In this document: piece after piece, positions 57,582-64,000 of the stretch
How the letters are laid out: each line of letters starts with the position of its first letter
Numbering within the stretch: position 1 is the stretch's first letter
Origin: Lysobacteraceae bacterium NML03-0222
GTDB lineage: Bacteria > Pseudomonadota > Gammaproteobacteria > Xanthomonadales > Xanthomonadaceae
Assembly (NCBI GenBank): GCA_002798195.1
Contig: NWQM01000004.1
Location: 1 to 64,000, forward strand
Reading direction: 5' to 3'
DNA: 64,000 nt
Made by a program: the position numbers and the translations under genes
Notes under the pieces: generated by a model
Told to the model about the DNA's origin: nothing
Seen by the model: the letters and a program-made list of their open reading frames with translations, nothing else
Database searches by the model: none

Positions 57582-58286
57582 TTAATGACAGCGCAAAACC
57601 AGCACGGTGATATTGTCGCTACCGCCACCATCGAGTGCAGCGGCCACCAGGGTATCGGTACACTCTTGGGCACTGATGCCAGGGCGAGCAAGGATTTCTG
57701 CAATCACGGCATCATCCACGTCTTCGGTCAGGCCATCGCTACACAGCAGCAGCTGCATGCCGGGCTTGAACTGGCCGCTGATATGCGCCACATCCAGCTG
57801 CCCCGGCGCCGTGACGCCCAGCGCCTGAGTCACCATTTTGCGTTGCGGATGATGACGGGCTTCTTCGCTGGTTAGCGTGCCTTGTGAAATCAAATCCTGC
57901 ACATAGCTATGGTCATGCGAAAGCTGGGCAAGTTTTCCCTGATGCCATAGATAGGCACGACTATCCCCTACCCAGGCAAGCTCGAACTGATTATCGACGA
58001 TGCGTGCTGCCACCACTGTGGTTCCCATCGGAAGTTGCTCGCCACGGCGACGCGAATTACGCATGATTTCCTCACCGGCCACGGCAATGGCCTGGGTCAG
58101 CGAAGTGCCTGCGCGGGTTTCATTGACAATCACCTCACGCGCGATGGCGCTGGCGACCTCACCATAATCATGCCCGCCCATACCATCGGCCACCAACCAC
58201 AGGCCAAGTGCCGCATCACCGTAATAGGTATCCTCATTGAGCGCGCGACGCAGGCCGCAGTGGCTGAGATGACCGAATTCAATCAT
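57582..58286 (-). CDS. PP2C-family serine/threonine phosphatase
   Basis: A 234-residue cytoplasmic phosphatase of the PP2C (Stp1/PrpC) type, using two metal ions. Motifs in order: LRRALNEDTYYGD, LWLVADGMGGHDYGE with metal Asp, MGTTVVAARI, LAWVGDSRAYLW, LLLCSDGLTEDVDD and GGSDNITVLVL. The start at 58286 (MIEFGHLSH) matches the family N-terminus; the frame stays open to 58487, adding 67 residues of unknown origin. No partner kinase is in the window. Confidence 0.9.
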   Translation of the reverse strand: MIEFGHLSHCGLRRALNEDTYYGDAALGLWLVADGMGGHDYGEVASAIAREVIVNETRAGTSLTQAIAVAGEEIMRNSRRRGEQLPMGTTVVAARIVDNQFELAWVGDSRAYLWHQGKLAQLSHDHSYVQDLISQGTLTSEEARHHPQRKMVTQALGVTAPGQLDVAHISGQFKPGMQLLLCSDGLTEDVDDAVIAEILARPGISAQECTDTLVAAALDGGGSDNITVLVLRCH

Positions 58287-58509
58287 GGTGATGACATCAG
58301 AGATGGAGGGCGCATCATCGCCGTACTGTGGCGTATCAGCAAGTCCGATAGCGAAGTGCCCCACGAGCAATTCAACCTTACCCTCCGGGAGGCATTCATC
58401 GAAGTTCCACAAAGACTTGTTGTTCCAGAACATCAAAGCCTTCACCGCAAGAGCAATCTGCTCAATTACCTCGTCTGGTTCAACCAATCCAAACCCTCAC
58501 TATGCACTC

Positions 58510-58552
58510 GGATGACAATCTCCCATGCCGTTCCTCAAGGACGAGCACCAGC
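58510..58552 (+). repeat. Repeat copy A upstream of tRNA-Ser(GGA)
   Basis: A 43-bp element also present upstream of the other tRNA-Ser gene. Relative to each tRNA the orientation and the distance to the -35 (28 bases here) are the same. 37 of 43 bases match, and all six differences are transitions. Core shared sequence is CCATGCCGTTCCTCAA. Confidence 0.85.
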
Positions 58553-58580
58553 CAATATGTAATTGGCCGGATACAAGACT

Positions 58581-58609
58581 TTGCCTTGTGGCGATACTGC
58601 GGTTAGAAT
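58581..58609 (+). promoter_or_regulatory. Promoter of tRNA-Ser(GGA)
   Basis: TTGCCT, a 17-bp spacer and TAGAAT, followed by a GC-rich discriminator (GTGCGGCC). Typical stable-RNA promoter; transcription should start near 58616. Confidence 0.7.
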
Positions 58610-58638
58610 GTGCGGCCGCATCAGATTTGCGCGAATCC

Positions 58639-58731
58639 GGAGAGGTGTCCGAGTGGTTGAAGGAGCACGCCTGGAAAGTGTGTAAGCGTCTAAACCGCGC
58701 TTCGGGGGTTCGAATCCCCCTCTCTCCGCCA
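58639..58731 (+). tRNA. tRNA-Ser (anticodon GGA)
   Basis: A 93-nt class II tRNA beginning GGAGAGGTGTCCGAGTGG, anticodon loop with TGGAAAG and anticodon GGA, long variable arm, T arm GGGGGTTCGAATCCCCC, and encoded CCA. It decodes UCC/UCU. Own promoter and terminator are visible. Confidence 0.96.
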
Positions 58732-58740
58732 AATACCAAA

Positions 58741-58765
58741 AGCCCCTGTTTACAGGGGCTTTTTT
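58741..58765 (+). terminator. Rho-independent terminator of tRNA-Ser(GGA)
   Basis: AGCCCCTG-TTTA-CAGGGGCT, an 8-bp stem with a 4-base loop followed by TTTTT, 9 bases after the tRNA. Confidence 0.9.
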
Positions 58766-58946
58766 GTTGCCAATATTCTCACACCCGCGAACTGCCCAGG
58801 ATGATGGCGCCGAGCAGTCCTGACTGCCGTATGGTTGTCATTGCTGTGCTGGAGCGGAGTGCCGCTGGGTTGTGGAGCAGCGATGAGCTGGGGCATCCAT
58901 GCAAAGCTCGGAAGCCCAGCTCAAGCGGCGACTCTTTGCCGGTAAT

Positions 58947-59342
58947 TCAGGCGCGGTAATCCTGGTAGGACTTTTCTTCAACATAAGTCGAGCCCAGCGC
59001 CAGGTTGATTTCCTTCTTGATGCGGGCGCGCTCATCGTTTTCAAAGTAAACGCTACGGGCGAGCTTGATGAACTCATCATCAAAGGCCTGCGCTTTTTCT
59101 TTCAGGCGGATGTCATCCTCAATCACCCAAAGGCGCTCATTGACCGCCTTGAGCGCTGCGCGCAGCTCGGCAATATCCTGTGCCGATGCTGGATGTGCGC
59201 CCCAAGTTTTGTTGAGCGCCGCAAGCTCGGTACGCACATTGGCAAGTTTGGCTGCATCGCTCATGCGCTCGGACTTGATTTCAAGGATGGCGATTTTGTC
59301 GAGCAGCTCGCCAAAGGAAACGGGGACGGAAATTTCGGACAT
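58947..59342 (-). CDS. DUF6165 family protein
   Basis: A 131-residue cytoplasmic helical protein (start MSEISVPVSFGELLDKIAIL, then EIKSERMSD and NERLWVIEDDIRLKE) that matches the DUF6165 family, often found near glycosyltransferase genes in Proteobacteria. ATG at 59342 follows GGAG; an earlier in-frame start at 59381 would extend into SRP RNA flanking sequence. It lies just after ffs on the same strand. Function is unknown. Confidence 0.8.
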   Translation of the reverse strand: MSEISVPVSFGELLDKIAILEIKSERMSDAAKLANVRTELAALNKTWGAHPASAQDIAELRAALKAVNERLWVIEDDIRLKEKAQAFDDEFIKLARSVYFENDERARIKKEINLALGSTYVEEKSYQDYRA

Positions 59343-59386
59343 CGCAAGGCTCCTGGGTCTGTCACAAATGCAGCGGCACAAAAGGC

Positions 59387-59494
59387 GGCGGCTCCGCCGA
59401 CGATCCTCGGCGCCCGCATCATCCGATACCGTTGCTGCCTTCCGGCCCTGGCGGGGTTTTCGAACTAGCGTCGCGAGGGGCCAACGGAGCCGCC
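59387..59494 (-). ncRNA. ffs: 4.5S signal recognition particle RNA
   Basis: On the minus strand the ends GGCGGCTCCG and CGGAGCCGCC pair to close a long hairpin. The domain IV core is present: CCAGGGCCGGAAGGCAGCAA and, on the other arm, the bulged segment leading to GATGATGCGGG. This binds Ffh to target membrane proteins. Length is about 108 nt, and a short T-run follows at 59383. Placed between tRNA-Ser(CGA) and DUF6165. Confidence 0.93.
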
Positions 59495-59518
59495 ATAGCT
59501 ACAGCAAAATCATCAATC

Positions 59519-59609
59519 TGGCGGAGAGGGGGGGATTCGAACCCCCGAGGCGCTATAAACGCCTGCCTGATTTCGAGTCAGGTACATTCAACCACTCTGC
59601 CACCTCTCC
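59519..59609 (-). tRNA. tRNA-Ser (anticodon CGA)
   Basis: A 91-nt class II tRNA on the minus strand: GGAGAGGTGGCAGAGTGG start, anticodon loop CTCGAAA with anticodon CGA, long variable arm, T arm GGGGGTTCGAATCCCCC, encoded CCA. It decodes UCG. The ffs gene follows 24 nt after the CCA, so both could be one transcript. Confidence 0.96.
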
Positions 59610-59627
59610 GGGTGCAGTGAGCCGTGC

Positions 59628-59656
59628 ATGATACGGGGTGTTCGCTACGCATACAA
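59628..59656 (-). promoter_or_regulatory. Promoter of tRNA-Ser(CGA) (and possibly ffs)
   Basis: On the minus strand TTGTAT, a 17-bp spacer, TATCAT, and then GCACGGC. The geometry equals that of the tRNA-Ser(GGA) promoter. Confidence 0.65.
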
Positions 59657-59685
59657 GCCCGTGTACCCCGCCGATACATAATTGC

Positions 59686-59728
59686 GCTGGTGTTCGTCTT
59701 TGAGGAACGGCATGGAAAATCGCCATCC
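59686..59728 (-). repeat. Repeat copy B upstream of tRNA-Ser(CGA)
   Basis: The second copy of the 43-bp element (see 58510-58552). It lies 29 bases upstream of the -35 and points towards the tRNA on the minus strand. Similarity continues more weakly to the -35. Within the ATG-anchored frame, both copies encode MPFLKDEHQ and the two differences are silent. Confidence 0.85.
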
Positions 59729-59792
59729 TCGGGCGCTGCGCTACCCGCCGCGCCCGAACAGAGCCGAAAACCCGAAGCAAACAGGCTTGGCT

Positions 59793-61499
59793 TTATCCTG
59801 GCATCGCCAAGTCCGCTGCACTCAAGTCCTTGCCCTCACCTTGCGGGCGCGCGGCAATTTCGGCATCCGCAGGCAAGGCCGCCTTGCCATCCAGATAGGC
59901 ATCGAGCCGATCAAGTGCCGCATACACATATGGCAGCAGCGGCACATAGTGGGCGGCAAACTGCGGCAGCGCCAGAAACGCATCGAAATGCTGGGCGTTT
60001 TCCACCTGCCACAGACGCACTTCACACCCGGCATTGCGGGCAGCCCGCACATAGGGCACGGCGCTGAACGCCTGCGGTATCAGCCCATCGGACTTGCCAT
60101 GCACCACCATCACCGGCAAGCCGGGGCGCGGCAATGCCGCATGTGTCTCGGCCACGCCTTGTTGCAACCGTTGGGCGATGGCGCTATCGCCCGTCCACAG
60201 CGCACGCAGGCATTCAAGGCCGGTGATGCCCAAGTCTTCCGGCGCTGCCGGGTCCACAATCTGTACGCCGCTACCGGGCGGAATGCCACTGGCATCGCTC
60301 CACCAGCTTGCGCGCGCAGCTGCATCGCCCAGCACAAAGCGATAGCCGCACGGGTGTGCATCATGACCGCTGCCGGTATAGGCCGAGGCATAGGTCACCA
60401 GCAAGGCACGCCACATGTCTAAGCCGGTACTGCTGGCGGCAGCAATCAGCGCAGCCTCCTCCCAGCCAGCAGCTTTCAAGCTGGCCAGTGCCGAGCGTTG
60501 CTGTTCGGCCAGTGTCTGGCCTTGCAACACGCCTTGCGCAGCGAGCCGTTTGCATAGCGCCTCGCCATTGTCCGGTGCGGGCAGTCCCAGCGCTGGCAAG
60601 GCGCAGGGTATCAGCAAGGCTGCTTCACTGGCGTAGTCATACAGCGTGCGTGCGCCGGACACGGGCAGATAGATATTGGGGGCGCCAGCCACCACGCCAT
60701 CGAGCCAGTCGCCCTCAAGTTCAGCAGCGCGCAGCACTGCGCCGCCACCATTGGAAATGCCGGTGGCAATCACCCGGGTATTGTCGAAGGTAAACGGCGC
60801 GGCCTCGGGAAAAGCCAGGTTCAGGGCATGCAAGCCAAATGCGGCGGCCTGCTGCACATGGCGCCCCCAATCGCTTTCCGTGTGATCGCCCGAATGTGCG
60901 TGCTTGAACGCCACGCCCTGACCACTGGCAGGCGCGGGCAAAAACACCGGCGCCTCGCCGGCTGTCACCAAGCGCCCATCCAGACCAATACCCAGTCCGG
61001 CATCCAGATCGAAATAATCACTGCCCGCCCCCTTGTCGGTATGCACCACCGCGCAGCCTCGCGGCAGTCCCCAAGCCGCCCCCACAGCGATCGCGCCATA
61101 CACCCCGCGCGAGCCGGAGGCAGCGCTCACCACCAAACAGCGTTTGTCGTGGTCGAAGTCATCGGGCACTTGCGCCAGCACCCGGTGCGGGTGGCGGGCA
61201 CCGGGCAGTGTGGCAAGGCTTGAATACTCACGCCCCGGCACAGACTCAAGCGCCCCATACAGCCGCCCGTAACCACCGTTTGGCGAAAGGTCGGCGATAC
61301 CACGCCAGCTTGACCAAATCGCGCGACGCCGCAGCTCGGCAGGCGTCGGTTTGCGACTGTTGGCAAACGCCGGTGGCTGCTGGCTGCGCAAACCCGCAAG
61401 CCCAAGACCTGCGCTCAAAAGATCATCGGTGCCGCGATGCGCGCTGACCAGAATCGGTGCCTCGACCTGGCTTTGGGGGGAATGCAAAGTTTTGTTCAT
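59793..61499 (-). CDS. 3-hydroxybutyrate oligomer hydrolase
   Basis: A 568-residue enzyme that cuts 3-hydroxybutyrate oligomers from polyhydroxybutyrate breakdown. The family region starts ILVSAHRGTDDLLSAGLGLAG; the nucleophile elbow is ATGISNGGGAVLRA; candidate acid and His are in VHGKSDGLIP and NAQHFDAFL. ATG at 61499 (MNKTLHSPQS) gives no signal peptide, suggesting a cytoplasmic form; an open frame upstream to 61697 has no coding look. No PHB synthase or depolymerase is adjacent. Confidence 0.88.
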   Translation of the reverse strand: MNKTLHSPQSQVEAPILVSAHRGTDDLLSAGLGLAGLRSQQPPAFANSRKPTPAELRRRAIWSSWRGIADLSPNGGYGRLYGALESVPGREYSSLATLPGARHPHRVLAQVPDDFDHDKRCLVVSAASGSRGVYGAIAVGAAWGLPRGCAVVHTDKGAGSDYFDLDAGLGIGLDGRLVTAGEAPVFLPAPASGQGVAFKHAHSGDHTESDWGRHVQQAAAFGLHALNLAFPEAAPFTFDNTRVIATGISNGGGAVLRAAELEGDWLDGVVAGAPNIYLPVSGARTLYDYASEAALLIPCALPALGLPAPDNGEALCKRLAAQGVLQGQTLAEQQRSALASLKAAGWEEAALIAAASSTGLDMWRALLVTYASAYTGSGHDAHPCGYRFVLGDAAARASWWSDASGIPPGSGVQIVDPAAPEDLGITGLECLRALWTGDSAIAQRLQQGVAETHAALPRPGLPVMVVHGKSDGLIPQAFSAVPYVRAARNAGCEVRLWQVENAQHFDAFLALPQFAAHYVPLLPYVYAALDRLDAYLDGKAALPADAEIAARPQGEGKDLSAADLAMPG

Positions 61500-61869
61500 G
61501 AGCACCAAAGCAGTTGGATCAACACGACCCCATCCTAGCTTTTCAGCTCGCAGCCGGGCGTCAATATGGGACAAACCATGCGCATAGAATGGCGAAAAAA
61601 TCACCAGCCCCGGCAATCGCAGGCAGGACAAAGCTTCCTGAAACTTATCCACAAACTTGTGGGCAATGCCATCCACAACCACTGTGGAAAAGCGCACCCA
61701 GACTGGTGATTTTTTGTCCAGAGCACTACAGCGCTTGCCCGGCGCGGCTTAGGCGAGTTATCCACAAACTTGCCTACAAGGAAGTGCACAGGCGATGTGG
61801 AAAACACCTGCCAACCTGCTGTCGCACAGCCAACGGCACGCCATTTGCATTAATTAGGTGCCATACAAT
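61500..61869. other. Regulatory spacer with DnaA-box cluster
   Basis: The 370-bp spacer between the divergent hydrolase and marR genes has no gene I can support. It contains two perfect DnaA boxes, one-mismatch boxes and a two-mismatch site within 160 bp. Divergent promoters must also lie here. Confidence 0.7.
61645..61804. promoter_or_regulatory. Cluster of DnaA boxes
   Basis: TTATCCACA occurs at 61645-61653 and 61758-61766, each within the 15-bp direct repeat TTATCCACAAACTTG. TGTGGAAAA (one mismatch to the reverse box) occurs at 61683-61691 and 61796-61804. CCATCCACA at 61669-61677 has two mismatches. CCACAA-AC-TTGTGG (61649-61662) is a near palindrome. Confidence 0.65.
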
Positions 61870-62373
61870 ATGATGGCTAATATGAAGCTGACACAAAAAT
61901 ACCAAGCGCTGCTTGATGAGGCGCAGCGGCGCGAGCTGCCTGATGTCCAGAACATGAGGCTTTGCCTTGAGCTGCTGTCGGTGGCTGCCGATATCGACCG
62001 CGACTGCGCCGCACGCCTGGCGCCTTACGGCCTGTCCGAGGGGCGCTTTGTCCTGCTGTTTTTGCTCGATGCCGCCAACGACGGGATAGCGCCGAATCTG
62101 CTGGCAGCGCGCGCAGGCATCACCCGTGCCACCGTCACCGGGCTGCTGGATGGTCTTGAGCGCGAGGCATTGATTGAGCGTCAGGCCGATGCCCATGACC
62201 GGCGTGCGCTGCGCATCGTGCTCACACGCAAGGGCAAGCGCCTTGCCAAACAAGTTTTTGCCCAGCACAGCCTGTGGATTGCCGGACTGTTGTCCGGCCT
62301 CTCCGGCGCAGAGCGCAAACAGCTCAGCGCATTGCTTGGCAAACTTGCTCACCATCTGGAGGCCGCCGCATGA
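61870..62373 (+). CDS. MarR-family transcriptional regulator
   Basis: A winged-helix regulator of about 167 residues. The DNA-binding part is visible as LLAARAGITRATVTGLLDGLEREALIER followed by the wing segment ADAHDRRALRIVLTRKGK. Flanking helices form the dimer interface. Possible starts are 61858 (GTG), 61870 (ATG) and 61882 (ATG); ribosome sites are weak for all. Its stop overlaps the AlkD-like gene (ATGA), so it may control its own operon. A typical MarR responds to a small ligand, not identified here. Confidence 0.88.
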   Translation: MMANMKLTQKYQALLDEAQRRELPDVQNMRLCLELLSVAADIDRDCAARLAPYGLSEGRFVLLFLLDAANDGIAPNLLAARAGITRATVTGLLDGLEREALIERQADAHDRRALRIVLTRKGKRLAKQVFAQHSLWIAGLLSGLSGAERKQLSALLGKLAHHLEAAA

Positions 62374-63143
62374 AGCACACCGCCACGCGCAAGGGCGCAC
62401 GCCGCACCAGCGACATTGCTGCCGATATCCTGCAGGCGCTCTCGCGCGGCGAAATCGCCACCGCCACCCTGACCGAAGGACTGGCACTCGACCAGCACCT
62501 GCTGGCGCAAAGCGTTTTCCCAAACCTGCCTGCCAAGGCGCTGCAAACCATCGCCTTGGCCTGCCAACAAGGCATTGTCAAACGCATGACGGCCATCGCC
62601 GCCGTTTTGCTCGATGAGCTGGGCATCGACGGCATCAGCCAATGCGCAGCGCATGGCTCGGATACGGTGCGCGGCTGGGCCTGTTTCATGATCGGTGCGC
62701 AGCAAGACCTAGATATTCCGGCGCGGCTTGCTGCCATCCGCCCACTGGCCGACGATGCCCATTTTGGCGTGCGCGAATGGGCATGGCTGGCCATGCGCCC
62801 TCAACTGGTGCGTGAGCTTGAAACTGCCATCAGCGCACTCCTGCCGTGGACGCAAGAAAGCTCGGAGCGCTTGCGCCGCTTTGCCAGCGAAGCCCTGCGC
62901 CCGCGTGGCGTATGGTGCGCACATATCAGCGCCCTGAAGCAACAGCCCCAACAGGCGCTGCCGATACTGGCAGCACTCAATGCCGACCCGTCCCGCTATG
63001 TGCAGGACTCGGTTGCCAACTGGTTGAACGATGCGGCCAAAGACCAGCCCGGCTGGGTGAAAGACCTGTGCCGGGAGTGGCAACAAACCTCAAACAGCGC
63101 CGCTACCCGGCGCATCTGCCAACGCGCCCTGCGCAATCTGTAA
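62370..63143 (+). CDS. AlkD-like DNA alkylation repair (HEAT-repeat) protein
   Basis: A 257-residue helical protein with repeated HEAT-like helices (RMTAIAAVLLDELGIDG, VRGWACFMIGAQQD, HFGVREWAWLAMRPQLV, RYVQDSVANWLNDAAKDQPG). The VREWAW and VQDSVANWLND patterns are those of AlkD-family glycosylases, which remove N3/N7-alkylpurines; a catalytic Asp could be in NDAAKD. Coupled to MarR by a 4-base overlap. Confidence 0.78.
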   Translation: MKHTATRKGARRTSDIAADILQALSRGEIATATLTEGLALDQHLLAQSVFPNLPAKALQTIALACQQGIVKRMTAIAAVLLDELGIDGISQCAAHGSDTVRGWACFMIGAQQDLDIPARLAAIRPLADDAHFGVREWAWLAMRPQLVRELETAISALLPWTQESSERLRRFASEALRPRGVWCAHISALKQQPQQALPILAALNADPSRYVQDSVANWLNDAAKDQPGWVKDLCREWQQTSNSAATRRICQRALRNL

Positions 63144-63157
63144 ATGAAGGAAGCCCC

Positions 63158-63493
63158 ATGCATTATCTGATTGAGCTCTATACCCCCAACGCGGCCTGGA
63201 AAGCCCTTGATGCCACACAGCGACAGCAGTTTCTGGGCGCCATCGGCAACGCCATGAGCGAGCTGTCCGGCCTTGGCATTGAAGTATTGACGCTGGCCGA
63301 GACAGCGCCCGGCATTGATAAGGCCAGCCCCCATCAATTTGTCGGCATCTGGCGCTTTGCTACGACTGAAGCGCGCGATGTCCTGCTGGCAGGCATCAAG
63401 GCCAGTGGCTGGTATGACTACTTCGAACATGTCAACGCCGGCTGTGCAAGCGGCGGCTTTGAGCAGCATCTTGCCGCGCTTATGGCCGCATAA
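63158..63493 (+). CDS. DUF6616 small protein
   Basis: A 111-residue cytoplasmic protein (MHYLIELYTPNAAWKAL, FVGIWRF, SGWYDYFEHVN) consistent with the DUF6616 family. It has no signal or catalytic motif I can name. GAAGG precedes the ATG. It is third in the marR-alkD unit, 14 nt after the AlkD-like gene, and so may be co-regulated with it. Confidence 0.72.
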   Translation: MHYLIELYTPNAAWKALDATQRQQFLGAIGNAMSELSGLGIEVLTLAETAPGIDKASPHQFVGIWRFATTEARDVLLAGIKASGWYDYFEHVNAGCASGGFEQHLAALMAA

Positions 63494-63502
63494 GCGCCGG
63501 TT

Positions 63503-64000
63503 TCACCACACCAAATCGTCGGGAATCTGGTATTTCGGGTCGCTATAGGGGGCGTCCTCGGCCGGGGCGTCCGGGTTCACCTTGAGCGCGATGGCATCGG
63601 CAAATACCGCTTCGGCCTCGGCCAGGGTGGCAGCGCTGACCAGCAGATAGCGACCATTGTGCTGCACCACGCCCAGCTCGCCGGCGTTCAGCGCCTTGAG
63701 CTGCTCGGCGCTGACATAGACGCGCTTGATTTTGCCGCCGTACTCGAAATGCCGGGCGATATCGGCATCGGCCAAGTTCAGCACTTTATCGGCGCTCAGA
63801 AGTGCGGCCAGTTTGTTGCGGGCTTCGCGGCGCAGCCGGGCTTGTTCCTGCTTTTGCCGCTCGGCCTCCAGCCGCTCTTCTTTTTCTTGCTGCGCACGCA
63901 TCGCATAGGCACGCGCCAAGTCCATTTCTTCCCGGCTTTTCGGGCTGTGCGCAGGCTGCTTGGGCTTGGCGGGTTTGACCGCCTTTTGCGCCTTGGCGGC
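63503..64000 (-). CDS. DUF2058 family protein, partial (5' end outside the window)
   Basis: The minus-strand frame is open to the right edge, so the N-terminus is missing. Visible are a Lys/Pro-rich stretch (KPAKPKQP), a charged coiled-coil helix (QQEKEERLEAERQKQEQARL), then a small domain with FEYGGKIKRVYVSAEQL and HNGRYLLVSAATL. This matches DUF2058, of unknown function. It is convergent with the DUF6616 gene, with only 9 nt between stops. Confidence 0.82.
   Translation of the reverse strand, partial: AAKAQKAVKPAKPKQPAHSPKSREEMDLARAYAMRAQQEKEERLEAERQKQEQARLRREARNKLAALLSADKVLNLADADIARHFEYGGKIKRVYVSAEQLKALNAGELGVVQHNGRYLLVSAATLAEAEAVFADAIALKVNPDAPAEDAPYSDPKYQIPDDLVW

Larger units (their letters stand above)
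58287..58638 (+). other. Spacer with upstream reading frame, repeat copy A and tRNA-Ser promoter
   Basis: This 352-bp spacer is explained in part by a possible 67-codon N-terminal extension of the PP2C gene (58287-58487, minus), a 43-bp repeated element (58510-58552) and a stable-RNA promoter (58581-58609). I see no separate gene. The extension has decent codon flow but no recognised domain. Confidence 0.5.

Noticed and set aside
58525..58959. 144-codon plus ORF across tRNA-Ser starting MPFLKDEHQ
   Set aside because: It runs through the tRNA and its terminator and loses similarity to the other copy after nine codons; not a protein gene.

Overview
The window is GC-rich, densely coding Gram-negative chromosome. 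It most resembles a gammaproteobacterium of the Lysobacterales/Xanthomonadales. The reasons are the exbB-exbD-msbA-lpxK-kdsB-(insert)-LMW-PTP-uvrC-pgsA-tRNA-Gly block, the fimT-pilV-pilW-pilX-pilY1-pilE minor-pilin operon, three large TonB-dependent receptors (one Oar-like), the AcnD/PrpF form of the methylcitrate pathway and two CRP/Clp-type operator sequences. The lineage is inferred; no rRNA gene is present to confirm it.

Layout. 1-1.2 kb: a broken IS3-family end and a triple-DUF3011 secreted protein. 1.4-15.3 kb: housekeeping genes (tex, nfi, rlmL, ampD, a SleB-type hydrolase, an acyl-CoA dehydrogenase, dxs) with small secreted proteins of unknown function between them. 15.3-20.2 kb: an Oar-like TonB receptor, marC, a single-domain asparaginase-like gene and tRNA-Gly with its own promoter and terminator. 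20.3-28.8 kb: a minus-strand lipid A/DNA repair/membrane block (pgsA, uvrC, phosphatase, SUMF1 protein, kdsB, lpxK, msbA, exbD, exbB), mostly translationally coupled. 28.9-33.0 kb: a divergent two-gene operon of an Hsp90-like ATPase and a TPR protein. 33.1-40.9 kb: the type IV pilus minor-pilin/PilY1 operon with a divergent LytS/FimS-like kinase. 41.0-45.2 kb: an apparently Fur-controlled catecholate-receptor, PiuC and FMN-oxidase cluster. 45.2-48.8 kb: an SPFH plus zinc-ribbon pair (YdjI/YdjG-like) and a DUF2254 membrane protein. 49-57.5 kb: prpF and acnD of the methylcitrate pathway, separated by a TonB receptor, an NTF2-like gene and an orphan AAA ATPase. 57.6-64 kb: a PP2C phosphatase, two tRNA-Ser genes flanking the 4.5S (SRP) RNA gene, DUF6165, a 3-hydroxybutyrate oligomer hydrolase, a DnaA-box cluster, a MarR/AlkD/DUF6616 operon and a partial DUF2058 gene.

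The most unusual signals are: (i) the Hsp90-like/TPR operon; (ii) an SPFH protein ending in an excisionase-type helix-turn-helix, beside its zinc-ribbon partner; (iii) several poly-G tracts in pilY1 and pilX, reminiscent of phase-variable neisserial pilC; (iv) a 43-bp element at the same place upstream of both tRNA-Ser promoters, whose differences are all transitions; (v) a cluster of DnaA boxes away from any replication gene; and (vi) the split acnD/prpF locus. There is no CRISPR array, prophage or complete insertion sequence.
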